The translations under genes and the position numbers were made by a program. A stretch of DNA of 64,000 nt from Symsagittifera roscoffensis (taxonomy: Eukaryota; Xenacoelomorpha; Acoela; Convolutidae). A model generated the notes under the pieces. That model worked only from the letters and a program-made list of their open reading frames with translations. It was not told the origin of the DNA and made no database searches. Shown here in pieces: positions 44,901 to 59,300 of the stretch (position 1 is the first letter of the stretch; each line of letters begins with the position of its first letter). The DNA lies in NCBI RefSeq assembly GCF_963678635.1, contig NC_087069.1, positions 45,489,448 to 45,553,447 of the forward strand. Direction: 5' to 3'.

Positions 44901-47900
44901 ACAAAAGATTGCCGGAGAAAGTCGAAACATACAAAAGATTGCAGGAGAAAGTCGAAACATACAAAAGATTACCGGAGAAAGTCGAAACATACAAAAAATT
45001 GCCGGAGAAAGTCGAAACATACAAAAGATTGCCGGAGAAAGTCGAAACATACAAAAGATTGCCGGAGAAAGTCGAAACATACAAAGGATTGCCGGAGAAA
45101 GTCGAAACATGCAAAAGATTGCCGGAGAAAGTCGAAACATTCAAAAGATTGCCGGAGAAAGTCGAAACATACAAAAGATTGCCGGAGAAAGTCGAAACAA
45201 ACAAAAGATTGCCGGAGAAAGTCGAAACATACAAAAGATTGCCGGAGAAAGTCGAAACATACAAAAGATTGCCGGAGAAAGTCGAAACATACAAAAGATT
45301 GCCGGAGAAAGTCGAAACATACAAAAGATTGCCGGAGAAAGTCGAAACATACAAAGGATTGCCGGAGAAAGTCGAAACATGCAAAAGATTGCCGGAGAAA
45401 GTCGAAACATTCAAAAGATTGCCGGAGAAAGTCGAAACATACAAAAAATTGCCGGAGAAAGTCGAAACATACAAAAGATTGCCGGAGAAAGTCGAAACAT
45501 ACAAAAGATTGCCGGAGAAAGTCGAAACATACAAAAGATTGCCGGAGAAAGTCGAAACATACAAAAGATTGCCGGAGAAAGTCGAAACATACAAAAAATT
45601 GCCGGAGAAAGTCGAAACATACAAAAGATTGCCGGAGAAAAAAGTCGAAACATACAAAAGATTGCCGGAGAAAGTCGAAACATACAAAAGATTGCCGGAG
45701 AAAGTCGAAACATACAAAAGATTGCCGGAGAAAGTCGAAACATACAAAAGATTGCCGGAGAAAGTCGAAACATACAAAAGATTGCCGGAGAAAGTCGAAA
45801 CATACAAAAGATTGCCGGAGAAAGTCGAAACATACAAAAGATTGCCGGAGAAAGTCGAAACATACAAAAGATTGCCGGAGAAAGTCGAAACATACAAAAG
45901 ATTGCGGGAGAAAGTCGAAACATACAAAAGATTGCCGGAGAAAGTCGAAACATACAAAAGATTGCAGGAGAAAGTCGAAACATACAAAAGATTACCGGAG
46001 AAAGTCGAAACATACAAAAGATTGCCGGAGAAAGTCGAAACATTCAAAAGATTGCCGGAGAAAGTCGAAACATACAAAAAATTGCCGGAGAAAGTCGAAA
46101 CATACAAAAGATTGCCGGAGAAAGTCGAAACATACAAAAGATTGCCGGAGAAAGTCGAAACATACAAAAGATTGCCGGAGAAAGTCGAAACATACAAAAG
46201 ATTGCCGGAGAAAGTCGAAACATACAAAAGATTGCCGGAGAAAGTCGAAACATACAAAAGATTGCCGGAGAAAGTCGAAACATACAAAAGATTACCGGAG
46301 AAAGTCGAAACATACAAAAGATTGCCGGAGAAAGTCGAAACATTCAAAAGATTGCCGGAGAAAGTCGAAACATACAAAAAATTGCCGGAGAAAGTCGAAA
46401 CATACAAAAAATTGCCGGAGAAAGTCGAAACATTCAAAAGATTGCCGGAGAAAGTCGAAACATACAAAAAATTGCCGGAGAAAGTCGAAACATACAAAAG
46501 ATTGCCGGAGAAAGTCGAAACATACAAAAGATTGCCGGAGAAAGTCGAAACATACAAAAGATTGCCGGAGAAAGTCGAAACATACAAAAGATTGCCGGAG
46601 AAAGTCGAAACATACAAAAAATTGCCGGAGAAAGTCGAAACATACAAAAGATTGCCGGAGAAAAAAGTCGAAACATACAAAAGATTGTCGGAGAAAGTCG
46701 AAACATACAAAAGATTGCCGGAGAAAGTCGAAACATACAAAAGATTGCCGGAGAGAGTCGAAACATACAAAAGATTGCCGGAGAAAGTCGAAACATACAA
46801 AAGATTGCCGGAGAAAGTCGAAACATACAAAAGATTGCCGGAGAAAGTCGAAACATACAAAAGATTGCCGGAGAAAGTCGAAACATACAAAAGATTGCCG
46901 GAGAAAGTCGAAACATACAAAAGATTGCGGGAGAAAGTCGAAACATACAAAAGATTGCCGGAGAAAGTCGAAACATACAAAAGATTGCAGGAGAAAGTCG
47001 AAACATACAAAAGATTACCGGAGAAAGTCGAAACATACAAAAGATTGCCGGAGAAAGTCGAAACATACAAAAGATTGCCGGAGAAAGTCGAAACATACAA
47101 AAGATTGCCGGAGAAAGTCGAAACCTACAAAGGATTGCCGGAGAAAATCGAAACATGCAAAAGATTGCCGGAGAAAGTCGAAACATTCAAAAGATTGCCG
47201 GAGAAAGTCGAAACATACAAAAGATTGCCGGAGAAAGTCGAAACAAACAAAAGATTGCCGGAAAAAGTCGAAACATACAAAAGATTGCCGGAGAAAGTCG
47301 AAACATACAAAAGATTGCTGGAGAAAGTCGAAACATACAAAAGATTGCCGGAGAAAGTCGAAACATACAAAGGATTGCCGGAGAAAGTCGAAACATGCAA
47401 ACGATTGCCGGAGAAAGTCGAAACATTCAAAAGATTGCCGGAGAAAGTCGAAACATACAAAAAATTGCCGGAGAAAGTCGAAACATACAAAAGATTGCCG
47501 GAGAAAGTCGAAACATACAAAAGATTGCCGGAGAAAGTCGAAACATACAAAAGATTGCCGGAGAAAGTCGAAACATACAAAAGATTGCCGGAGAAAGTCG
47601 AAACATACAAAAGATTGCGGGAGAAAGTCGAAACATACAAAAGATTGCCGGAGAAAGTCGAAACATACAAAAGATTGCAGGAGAAAGTCGAAACATACAA
47701 AAGATTATCTGAGAAAGTCGAAACATACAAAAGATTGCCGGAGAAAGTCGAAACATACAAAAGATTGCCGGAGAAAGTCGAAACATACAAAAGATTGCCG
47801 GAGAAAGTCGAAACATACAAAGGATTGCCGGAGAAAGTCGAAACATGCAAAAGATTGCCGGAGAAAGTCGAAACATACAAAAGATTGCCGGAGAAAGTCG

Positions 47901-50900
47901 AAACAAACAAAAGATTGCCGGAGAAAGTCGAAACATACAAAAGATTGCCGGAGAAAGTCGAAACATACAAAAGATTGCCGGAGAAAGTCGAAACATACAA
48001 AAGATTGCCGGAGAAAGTCGAAACATACAAAAGATTGCCGGAGAAAGTCGAAACATACAAAGGATTGCCGGAGAAACTCGAAACATGCAAAAGATTGCCG
48101 GAGAAAGTCGAAACATTCAAAAGATTGCCGGAGAAAGTCAAAACATACAAAAAATTGCCGGAGAAAGTCGAAACATACAAAAGATTGCTGGAGAAAGTCG
48201 AAACATACAAAAGATTGCCGGAGAAAGTCGAAACATACAAAGGATTGCCGGAGAAAGTCGAAACATGCAAACGATTGCCGGAGAAAGTCGAAACATTCAA
48301 AAGATTGCCGGAGAAAGTCGAAACATACAAAAAATTGCCGGAGAAAGTCGAAACATACAAAAGATTGCCGGAGAAAGTCGAAACATACAAAAGATTGCCG
48401 GAGAAAGTCGAAACATACAAAAGATTGCCGGAGAAAGTCGAAACATACAAAAGATTGCCGGAGAAAGTCGAAACATACAAAAGATTGCCGGAGAAAGTCG
48501 AAACATACAAAGGATTGCCGGAGAAACTCGAAACATGCAAAAGATTGCCGGAGAAAGTCGAAACATTCAAAAGATTGCCGGAGAAAGTCAAAACATACAA
48601 AAAATTGCCGGAGAAAGTCGAAACAAACAAAAGATTGCCGGAGAAAGTCGAAACATACAAAAGATTGCCGGAGAAAGTCGAAACATACAAAAGATTGCCG
48701 GAGAAAGTCGAAACATACAAAAGATTGCCGGAGAAAGTCGAAACATACAAAAGATTGCCGGAGAAAGTCGAAACATACAAAGGATTGCCGGAGAAACTCG
48801 AAACATGCAAAAGATTGCCGGAGAAAGTCGAAACATTCAAAAGATTGCCGGAGAAAGTCAAAACATACAAAAAATTGCCGGAGAAAGTCGAAACATACAA
48901 AAGATTGCCGGAGAAAGTCGAAACATACAAAAGATTGCCGGAGAAAGTCGAAACATACAAAAGATTGCCGGAGAAAGTCGAAACATACAAAGGATTGCCG
49001 GAGAAAGTCGAAACATGCAAAAGATTGCCGGAGGAAGTCGAAACATTCAAAAGATTGCCGGAGAAAGTCGAAACATACAAAAAATTGCCGGAGAAAGTCG
49101 AAACATACAAAAGATTGCCGGAGAAAGTCGAAACATACAAAAGATTGCCGGAGAAAGTCGAAACATACAAAAGATTGCCGGAGAAAGTCGAAACATACAA
49201 AAGATTGCCGGAGAAAGTCGAAACATACAAAGGATTGCCGGAGAAAGTCGAAACATGCAAAAAATTGCCGGAGAAAGTCGAAACATTCAAAAGATTGCCG
49301 GAGAAAGTCGAAACATACAAAAAGTTGCCGGAGAAAGTCGAAACATACAAAGGATTGCCGGAGAAACTCGAAACATGCAAAAGATTGCCGGAGAAAGTCG
49401 AAACATTCAAAAGATTGCCGGAGAAAGTCGAAACATACAAAAAATTGCCGGAGAAAGTCGAAACATACAAAAGATTGCCGGAGAAAGTCGAAACATACAA
49501 AAGATTGCCGGAGAAAGTCGAAACATACAAAAGATTGCCGGAGAAAGTCGAAACATACAAAGGATTGCCGGAGAAAGTCGAAACATGCAAAAGATTGCCG
49601 GAGAAAGTCGAAACATTCAAAAGATTGCCGGAGAAAGTCGAAACATACAAAAAATTGCCGGAGAAAGTCGAAACATACAAAAGATTGCCGGAGAAAGTCG
49701 AAACATACAAAAGATTGCCGGAGAAAGTCGAAACATACAAAAGATTGCCGGAGAAAGTCGAAACATACAAAAGATTGCCGGAGAAAGTCGAAACATACAA
49801 AGGATTGCCGGAGAAAGTCGAAACATGCAAAAGATTGCCGGAGAAAGTCGAAACATACAAAGGATTGCCGGAGAAAATCGAAACATGCAAAAGATTGCCG
49901 GAGAAAGTCGAAACATTCAAAAGATTGCCGGAGAAAGTCGAAACATACAAAAGATTGCCGGAGAAAGTCGAAACAAACAAAACATTGCCGGAGAAAGTCG
50001 AAACATACAAAAGATTGCCGGAGAAATTCGAAACATTCAAAAGATTGCCGGAGAAAGTCGAAACATACAAAAAATTGCCGGAGAAAGTCGAAACATACAA
50101 AAGATTGCCGGAGAAAGTCGAAACATACAAAGGATTGCCGGAGAAAGTCGAAACATACAAAAGATTGCCGGAGAAGTCGAAACATACAAAGGATTGCCGG
50201 AGAAAGTCGAAACATGCAGAAGATTGCCGGAGAAAGTCGAAACATTCAAAAGATTGCCGGAGAAAGTCGAAACATACAAAAGATTGCCGGAGAAAGTCGA
50301 AACAAACAAAAGATTGCCGGAGAAAGTCGAAACATACAAAAGATTGCCGGAGAAAGTCGAAACATACAAAAGATTGCCGGAGAAAGTCGAAACATACAAA
50401 AGATTGCCGGAGAAAGTCGAAACATACAAAAGATTGCCGGAGAAAGTCGAAACATACAAAAGATTGCCGGAGAAAGTCGAAACATACAAAGGATTGCCGG
50501 AGAAAGTCGAAACATGCAAAAGATTGCCGGAGAAAGTCGAAGCATACAAAGGATTGCCGGAGAAAGTCGAAACATGCAAAAGATTGCCGGAGAAAGTCGA
50601 AACATTCAAAAGATTGCCGGAGAAAGTCGAAACATACAAAAGATTGCCGGAGAAAGTCGAAACAAACAAAAGATTGCCGGAGAAAGTCGAAACATACAAA
50701 AGATTGCCGGAGAAAGTCGAAACATTCAAAAGATTGCCGGAGAAAGTCGAAAAATACAAAAAATTGCCGGAGAAAGTCGAAACATACAAAAGATTGCCGG
50801 AGAAAGTCGAAACATACAAAGGATTGCCGGAGAAAGTCGAAACATACAAAAGATTGCCGGAGAAAGTCGAAACATACAAAGGATTGCCGGAGAAAGTCGA

Positions 50901-51809
50901 AACATGCAAAAGATTGCCGGAGAACGTCGAAACATTCAAAAGATTGCCGTAGAAAGTCGAAACATACAAAAGATTGCCGGAGAAAGTCGAAACAAACAAA
51001 AGATTGCCGGAGAAAGTCGAAACATACAAAAGATTGCCGGAGAAAGTCGAAACATACAAAAGATTGCCGGAGAAAGTCGAAACATACAAAAGATTGCCGG
51101 AGAAAGTCGAAACATACAAAAGATTGCCGGAGAAAGTCGAAACATACAAAGGATTGCCGGAGAAAGTCGAAACATGCAAAAGATTGCCGGAGAAAGTCGA
51201 AACATTCAAAAGATTGCCGGAGAAAGTCGAAACATACAAAAAATTGCCGGAGAAAGTCGAAACATACAAAAGATTGCCGGAGAAAGTCGAAACATACAAA
51301 AGATTGCCGGAGAAAGTCGAAACATAGAAAAGATTGCCGGAGAAAGTCGAAACATACAAAGGATTGCCGGAGAAAGTCGAAACATGCAAAAGATTGCCGG
51401 AGAAAGTCGAAACATACAAAAAATTGCCGGAGAAAGTCGAAACATACAAAATATTGCCGGAGAAAGTCGAAACATACAAAAGATTGCCGGAGAAAGTCGA
51501 AACATACAAAAGATTGCCGGAGAAAGTCGAAACATACAAAAGATTGCCGGAGAAAGTCGAAACATACAAAAAAATTGCCGGAGAAAGTCGAAACATACAA
51601 AAGATTGCCGGAGAAAGTCGAAACATACAAAAGATTGCCGGAGAAAGTCGAAACATTCAAAAGATTGCCGGAGAAAGTCGAAACATACAAAAAATTGCCG
51701 GAGAAAGTCGAAACATACAAAAGATTGCCGGAGAAAGTCGAAACATACAAAAGATTGCCGGAGAAAGTCGAAACATAGAAAAGATTGCCGGAGAAAGTCG
51801 AAACATACA

Positions 51810-54800
51810 AAGGATTGCCGGAGAAAGTCGAAACATACAAAAGATTGCCGGAGAAAGTCGAAACATACAAAGGATTGCCGGAGAAAGTCGAAACATGCAA
51901 AAGATTGCCGGAGAAAGTCGAAACATTCAAAAGATTGCCGTAGAAAGTCGAAACATACAAAAGATTGCCGGAGAAAGTCGAAACAAACAAAAGATTGCCG
52001 GAGAAAGTCGAAACATACAAAAGATTGCCGGAGAAAATCGAAACATACAAAAGATTGCCGGAGAAAGTCGAAACATACAAAAGATTGCCGGAGAAAGTCG
52101 AAACATACAAAAGATTGCCGGAGAAAGTCGAAACATACAAAGGATTGCCGGAGAAAGTCGAAACATGCAAAAGATTGCCGGAGAAAGTCGAAACATTCAA
52201 AAGATTGCCGGAGAAAGTCGAAACATACAAAAAATTGCCGGAGAAAGTCGAAACATACAAAAGATTGCCGGAGAAAGTCGAAACATACAAAAGATTGCCG
52301 GAGAAAGTCGAAACATAGAAAAGATTGCCGGAGAAAGTCGAAACATACAAAGGATTGCCGGAGAAAGTCGAAACATGCAAAAGATTGCCGGAGAAAGTCG
52401 AAACATACAAAAAATTGCCGGAGAAAGTCGAAACATACAAAATATTGCCGGAGAAAGTCGAAACATACAAAAGATTGCCGGAGAAAGTCGAAACATACAA
52501 AAGATTGCCGGAGAAAGTCGAAACATACAAAAGATTGCCGGAGAAAGTCGAAACATACAAAAAAATTGCCGGAGAAAGTCGAAACATACAAAAGATTGCC
52601 GGAGAAAGTCGAAACATACAAAAGATTGCCGGAGAAAGTCGAAACATACAAAAGATTGCCGGAGAAAGTCGAAACATACAAAAGATTGCCGGAGAAAGTC
52701 GAAACAAACAAAAGATTGCCGGAGAAAGTCGAAACATACAAAAGATTGCCGGAGAAAGTCGAAACATACAAAAGATTGCCGGAGAAAGTCGAAACATACA
52801 AAAGATTGCCGGAGAAAGTCGAAACATACAAAAGATTGCCGGAGAAAGTCGAAACATACAAAAGATTGCGGGAGAAAGTCGAAACATACAAAAGATTGCC
52901 GGAGAAAGTCGAAACATACAAAAGATTGCAGGAGAAAGTCGAAACATACAAAAGATTACCGGAGAAAGTCGAAACATACAAAAGATTGCCGGAGAAAGTC
53001 GAAACATACAAAAGATTGCCGGAGAAAGTCGAAACATACAAAAGATTGCCGGAGAAAGTCGAAACATACAAAGGATTGCCGGAGAAAGTCGAAACATGCA
53101 AAAGATTGCCGGAGAAAGTCGAAACATTCAAAAGATTGCCGGAGAAAGTCGAAACATACAAAAGATTGCCGGAGAAAGTCGAAACAAACAAAATATTGCC
53201 GGAGAAAGTCGAAACATACAAAAGATTGCCGGAGAAAGTCAAAACATACAAAAGATTGCCGGAGAAAGTCGAAACATACAAAAGATTGCCGCAGAAAGTC
53301 GAAACATACAAAAGATTGCCGGAGAAAGTCGAAACATACAAAGGATTGCCGGAGAAAGTCGAAACATGCAAAAGATTGCCGGAGAAAGTCGAAACATTCA
53401 AAAGATTGCCGGAGAAAGTCGAAACATACAAAAAATTGCCGGAGAAAGTCGAAACATACAAAAGATTGCCGGAGAAAGTCGAAACGTACAAAAGATTGCC
53501 GGAGAAAGTCGAAACATACAAAAGATTGCCGGAGAAAGTCGAAACATACAAAAGATTGCCGGAGAAATTCGAAACATACAAAAGATTGCCGGAGAAAGTC
53601 GAAACATACAAAAGATTGCCGGAGAAAGTCGAAACATACAAAAAATTGCCGGAGAAAGTCGAAACATACAAAAGATTGCCGGAGAAAGTCGAAACATACA
53701 AAAGATTGCCGGAGAAAGTCGAAACATACAAAAGATTGCGGGAGAAAGTCGAAACATACAAAAGATTGCCGGAGAAAGTCGAAACATACAAAAGATTGCA
53801 GGAGAAAGTCGAAACGTACAAAAGATTACCGGAGAAAGTCGAAACATACAAAAGATTGCCGGAGAAAGTCGAAACATACAAAAGATTGCCGGAGAAAGTC
53901 GAAACATACAAAAGATTGCCGGAGAAAGTCGAAACATTCAAAAGATTGCCGGAGAAAGTCGAAAAATACAAAAAATTGCCGGAGAAAGTCGAAACATACA
54001 AAAGATTGCCGGAGAAAGTCGAAACATACAAAGGATTGCCGGAGAAAGTCGAAACATACAAAAGATTGCCGGAGAAAGTCGAAACATACAAAGGATTGCC
54101 GGAGAAAGTCGAAACATGCAAAAGATTGCCGGAGAAAGTCGAAACATTCAAAAGATTGCCGTAGAAAGTCGAGACATACAAAAGATTGCCGGAGAAAGTC
54201 GAAACAAACAAAAGATTGCCGGAGAAAGTCGAAACATACAAAAGATTGCCGGAGAAAGTCGAAACATACAAAAGATTGCCGGAGAAAGTCGAAACATACA
54301 AAAGATTGCCGGAGAAAGTCGAAACATACAAAAGATTGCCGGAGAAAGTCGAAACATACAAAGGATTGCCGGAGAAAGTCGAAACATGCAAAAGATTGCC
54401 GGAGAAAGTCGAAACATTCAAAAGATTGCCGGAGAAAGTCGAAACATACAAAAAATTGCCGGAGAAAGTCGAAACATACAAAAGATTGCCGGAGAAAGTC
54501 GAAACATACAAAAGATTGCCGGAGAAAGTCGAAACATAGAAAAGATTGCCGGAGAAAGTCGAAACATACAAAGGATTGCCGGAGAAAGTCGAAACATGCA
54601 AAAGATTGCCGGAGAAAGTCGAAACATACAAAATATTGCCGGAGAAAGTCGAAACATACAAAAGATTGCCGGAGAAAGTCGAAACATACAAAAGATTGCC
54701 GGAGAAAGTCGAAACATACAAAAGATTGCCGGAGAAAGTCGAAAACTACAAAAAAATTGCCGGAGAAAATCGAAACATACAAACGATTGCCGGAGAAAGT

Positions 54801-56300
54801 CGAAACATACAAAAGATTGCCGGAGAAAGTCGAAACATACAAAAGATTGCCGGAGAAAGTCGAAAGATACAAAAGATTGCCGGAGAAAGTCGAAACAAAC
54901 AAAAGATTGCCGGAGAAAGTCGAAACATACAAAAGATTGCCGGAGAAATCCGAAACATACAAAAGATTGCCGGAGAAAGTCGAAACATACAAAAGATTGC
55001 CGGAGAAAGTCGAAACATACAAAAGATTGCCGGAGAAAGTCGAAACATACAAAAGATTGCGGGAGAAAGTCGAAACATACAAAAGATTGCCGGAGAAAGT
55101 CGAAACATACAAAAGATTGCAGGAGAAAGTCGAAACATACAAAAGATTACCGGAGAAAGTCGAAACATACAAAAGATTGCCGGAGAAAGTCGAAACATAC
55201 AAAAAATTGCCGGAGAAATTCGAAACATACAAAAGATTGCCGGAGAAAGTCGAAACATACAAAGGATTGCCGGAGAAAGTCGAAACATGCAAAAGATTGC
55301 CGGAGAAAGTCGAAACATTCAAAAGATTGCCGGAGAAAGTCGAAACATACAAAAGATTGCCGGAGAAAGTCGAAACAAACAAAATATTGCCGGAGAAAGT
55401 CGAAACATACAAAAGATTGCCGGAGAAAGTCAAAACATACAAAAGATTGCCGGAGAAAGTCGAAACATACAAAAGATTGCCGCAGAAAGTCGAAACATAC
55501 AAAAGATTGCCGGAGAAAGTCGAAACATACAAAGGATTGCCGGAGAAAGTCGAAACATGCAAAAGATTGCCGGAGAAAGTCGAAACATTCAAAAGATTGC
55601 CGGAGAAAGTCGAAACATACAAAAAATTGCCGGAGAAAGTCGAAACATACAAAAGATTGCCGGAGAAAGTCGAAACGTACAAAAGATTGCCGGAGAAAGT
55701 CGAAACATACAAAAGATTGCCGGAGAAAGTCGAAACATACAAAAGATTGCCGGAGAAATTCGAAACATACAAAAGATTGCCGGAGAAAGTCGAAACATAC
55801 AAAAGATTGCCGGAGAAAGTCGAAACATACAAAAAATTGCCGGAGAAAGTCGAAACATACAAAAGATTGCCGGAGAAAGTCGAAACATACAAAAGATTGC
55901 CGGAGAAAGTCGAAACATACAAAAGATTGCGGGAGAAAGTCGAAACATACAAAAGATTGCCGGAGAAAGTCGAAACATACAAAAGATTGCAGGAGAAAGT
56001 CGAAACGTACAAAAGATTACCGGAGAAAGTCGAAACATACAAAAGATTGCCGGAGAAAGTCGAAACATACAAAAGATTGCCGGAGAAAGTCGAAACATAC
56101 AAAAGATTGCCGGAGAAAGTCGAAACATACAAAGGATTGCCGGAGAAAGTCGAAACATGCAAAAGATTGCCGGAGAAAGTCGAAACATTCAAAAGATTGC
56201 CGGAGAAAGTCGAAACATACAAAAGATTGCCGGAGAAAGTCGAAACAAACAAAAGATTGCCGGAGAAAGTCGAAACATACAAAAGATTGCCGGAGAAAGT
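51810..56300. repeat. two consecutive copies of an approximately 2.2-kb segment of the satellite
   Basis: Rare variants recur in the same order at a constant offset of about 2191-2221 bases. These are GCCGTAG (51941 and 54162), CATAGAAAAG (52316 and 54537), an extra A before ATTGCC (52561 and about 54752), GTCAAAACATAC (53239 and 55431), GCCGCAG (53292 and 55483), and AAATTCGAAAC (near 53566 and 55757). The 30-base difference between offsets reflects the gain or loss of one monomer. Confidence 0.85.
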
Positions 56301-59300
56301 CGAAACATACAAAAGATTGCCGGAGAAAGTCGAAACATACAAAAGATTGCCGGAGAAAGTCGAAACATACAAAAGATTGCCGGAGAAAATCGAAACATAC
56401 AAAGGATTGCCGGAGAAAGTCGAAACATGCAAAAGATTGCCGGAGAAAGTCGAAACATTCAAAAGGTTGCCGGAGAAAGTCGAAACATACAAAAAATTGC
56501 CGGAGAAAGTGGAAACATACAAAAGATTGCCGGAGAAAGTCGAAACATACAAAAGATTGCCGGAGAAATTCGAAACATACAAAAGATTGCCGGAGAAAGT
56601 CGAAACATACAAAAAATTGCCGGAGAAAATCGAAACATACAAAAGATTGCCGGAGAAAGTCGAAACATACAAAGGATTGCCGGAGAAAGTCGAAACATGC
56701 AAAAGATTGCCGGAGAAAAATCGAAACATTCAAAAGATTGCCGGAGAAAGTCGAAACATACAAAAGATTGCCGGAGAAAGTCGAAACAAACAAAAGGTTG
56801 CCGGAGAAAGTCGAAACATACAAAAGATTGCCGGAGAAAGTCGAAACATACAAAAGATTGCCGGAGAAAGTCGAAACATACAAAAGATTGCCGGAGAAAG
56901 TCGAAACATACAAAAGATTGCCGGAGAAAGTCGAAACATACAAAGGATTGCCGGAGAAAGTCGAAACATGCAAAAGATTGCCGGAGAAAGTCGAAACATT
57001 CAAAAGATTGCCGGAGAAAGTCGAAACATACAAAAAATTGCCGGAGAAAGTCGAAACATACAAAAGATTGCCGGAGAAAGTCGAAACATATAAAAGATTG
57101 CCGGAGAAAGTCGAAACATACAAAAGATTGCCGGAGAAAGTCGAAACATACAAAAGATTGCCGGAGAAAGTCGAAACATACAAAAGATTGCCGGAGAAAG
57201 TCGAAACATACAAAAGATTGCCGGAGAAAGTCGAAACAAACAAAGGATTGCCGGAGAAAGTCGAAACATGCAAAAGATTGCCGGAGAAAGTCGAAACATT
57301 CAAAAGATTGCCGGAGAAAGTCGAAACATACAAAAAATTGCCGGAGAAAATCGAAACATACAAAAGATTGCCGGAGAAAGTCGAAACATACAAAAGATTG
57401 CCGGAGAAAGTCGAAACATACAAAAGATTGCCGGAGAAAGTCGAAACATACAAAAGATTGCCGGAGAAAGTCGAAACATACAAAAAATTGCCGGAGAAAG
57501 TCGAAACATACAAAAGATTGCCGGAGAAAGTCGAAACATACAAAAGATTGCCGGAGAAAGTCGAAACATACAAAAGATTGCCGGAGAAAGTCGAAACATA
57601 CAAAAGATTGCCGGAGAAAGTCGAAACATACAAAAAAGATTGCCGGAGAAAGTCGAAACATACAAAAGATTGCCGGAGAAAGTCGAAACATACAAAAGAT
57701 TGCCGGAGAAAGTCGAAACATACAAAAGATTGCCGGAGAAAGTCGAAACATACAAAAGATTGCCGGAGAAAGTCGAAACATACAAAAGATTGCGGGAGAA
57801 AGTCGAAACATACAAAAGATTGCCGGAGAAAGTCGAAACATACAAAAGATTGCAGGAGAAAGTCGAAACATACAAAAGATTACCGGAGAAAGTCGAAACA
57901 TACAAAAGATTGCCGGAGAAAGTCGAAACATACAAAAGATTGCCGGAGAAAGTCGAAACATACAAAAGATTGCCGGAGAAAGTCGAAACATACAAAGGAT
58001 TGCCGGAGAAAGTCGAAACATGCAAAAGATTGCCGGAGAAAGTCGAAACATTCAAAAGATTGCCGGAGAAAGTCGAAACATACAAAAGATTGCCGGAGAA
58101 AGTCGAAACAAACAAAAGATTGCCGGAGAAAGTCGAAACATACAAAAGATTGCCGGAGAAAGTCGAAACATACAAAAGATTGCCGGAGAAAGTCGAAACA
58201 TACAAAAGATTGCCGGAGAAAGTCGAAACATACAAAAGATTGCCGGAGAAAGTCGAAACATACAAAGGATTCCCGGAGAAAGTCGAAACATGCAAAAGAT
58301 TGCCGGAGAAAGTCGAAACATTCAAAAGATTGCCGGAGAAAGTCGAAACATACAAAAAATTGCCGGAGAAAGTCGAAACATACAAAAGATTGCCGGAGAA
58401 AGTCGAAACATACAAAAGATTGCCGGAGAAAGTCGAAACATTCAAAAGATTGCCGGAGAAAGTCGAAACATACAAAAGATTGCCGGAGAAAGTCGAAACG
58501 TACAAAATATTGCCGGAGAAAGTCGAAACATACAAAAGATTGCCGGAGAAAGTCGAAACATACAAAGGATTGCCGGAGAAAGTCGAAACATACAAAGGAT
58601 TGCCGGAGAAAGTCGAAACATGCAAAAGATTGCCGGAGAAAGTCGAAACATTCAAAAGATTGCCGGAGAAAGTCGAAACATACAAAAAATTGCCGGAGAA
58701 AGTCGAAACATACAAAAGATTGCCGGAGAAAGTCGAAACATACAAAAGATTGCCGGAGAAAGTCGAAACATACAAAAGATTGCCGGAGAAAGTCGAAACA
58801 TACAAAAGATTGCCGGAGAAAGTCGAAACGTACAAAATATTGCCGGAGAAAGTCGAAACATACAAAAGATTGCCGGAGAAAGTCGAAACATACAAAAGAT
58901 TGCCGGAGAAAGTCGAAACATACAAAAGATTGCCGGAGAAAGTCGAAACATACAAAAGATTGCCGGAGAAAGTCGAAACATACAAAAGATTGCGGGAGAA
59001 AGTCGAAACAGACAAAAGATTGCCGGAGAAAGTCGAAACATACAAAAGATTGCAGGAGAAAGTCGAAACATACAAAAGATTACCGGAGAAAGTCGAAACA
59101 TACAAAAGATTGCCGGAGAAAGTCGAAACATACAAAAGATTGCCGGAGAAAGTCGAAACATACAAAAGATTGCCGGAGAAAGTCGAAACATACAAAGGAT
59201 TGCCGGAGAAAGTCGAAACATGCAAAAGATTGCCGGAGAAAGTCGAAACATTCAAAAGATTGCCGGAGAAAGTCGAAACATACAAAAGATTGCCGGAGAA

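Noticed and set aside
39949-47100. 2383-codon minus-strand frame with hydrophobic decapeptide repeats
   Set aside because: Complement of the same satellite; the hydrophobic character comes from the purine-rich plus strand.
37460-51778. 4772-codon plus-strand open frame
   Set aside because: It is pure 30-bp satellite. All six frames are open, so length carries no evidence of coding; there is no start context, no non-repetitive domain and no splice structure.
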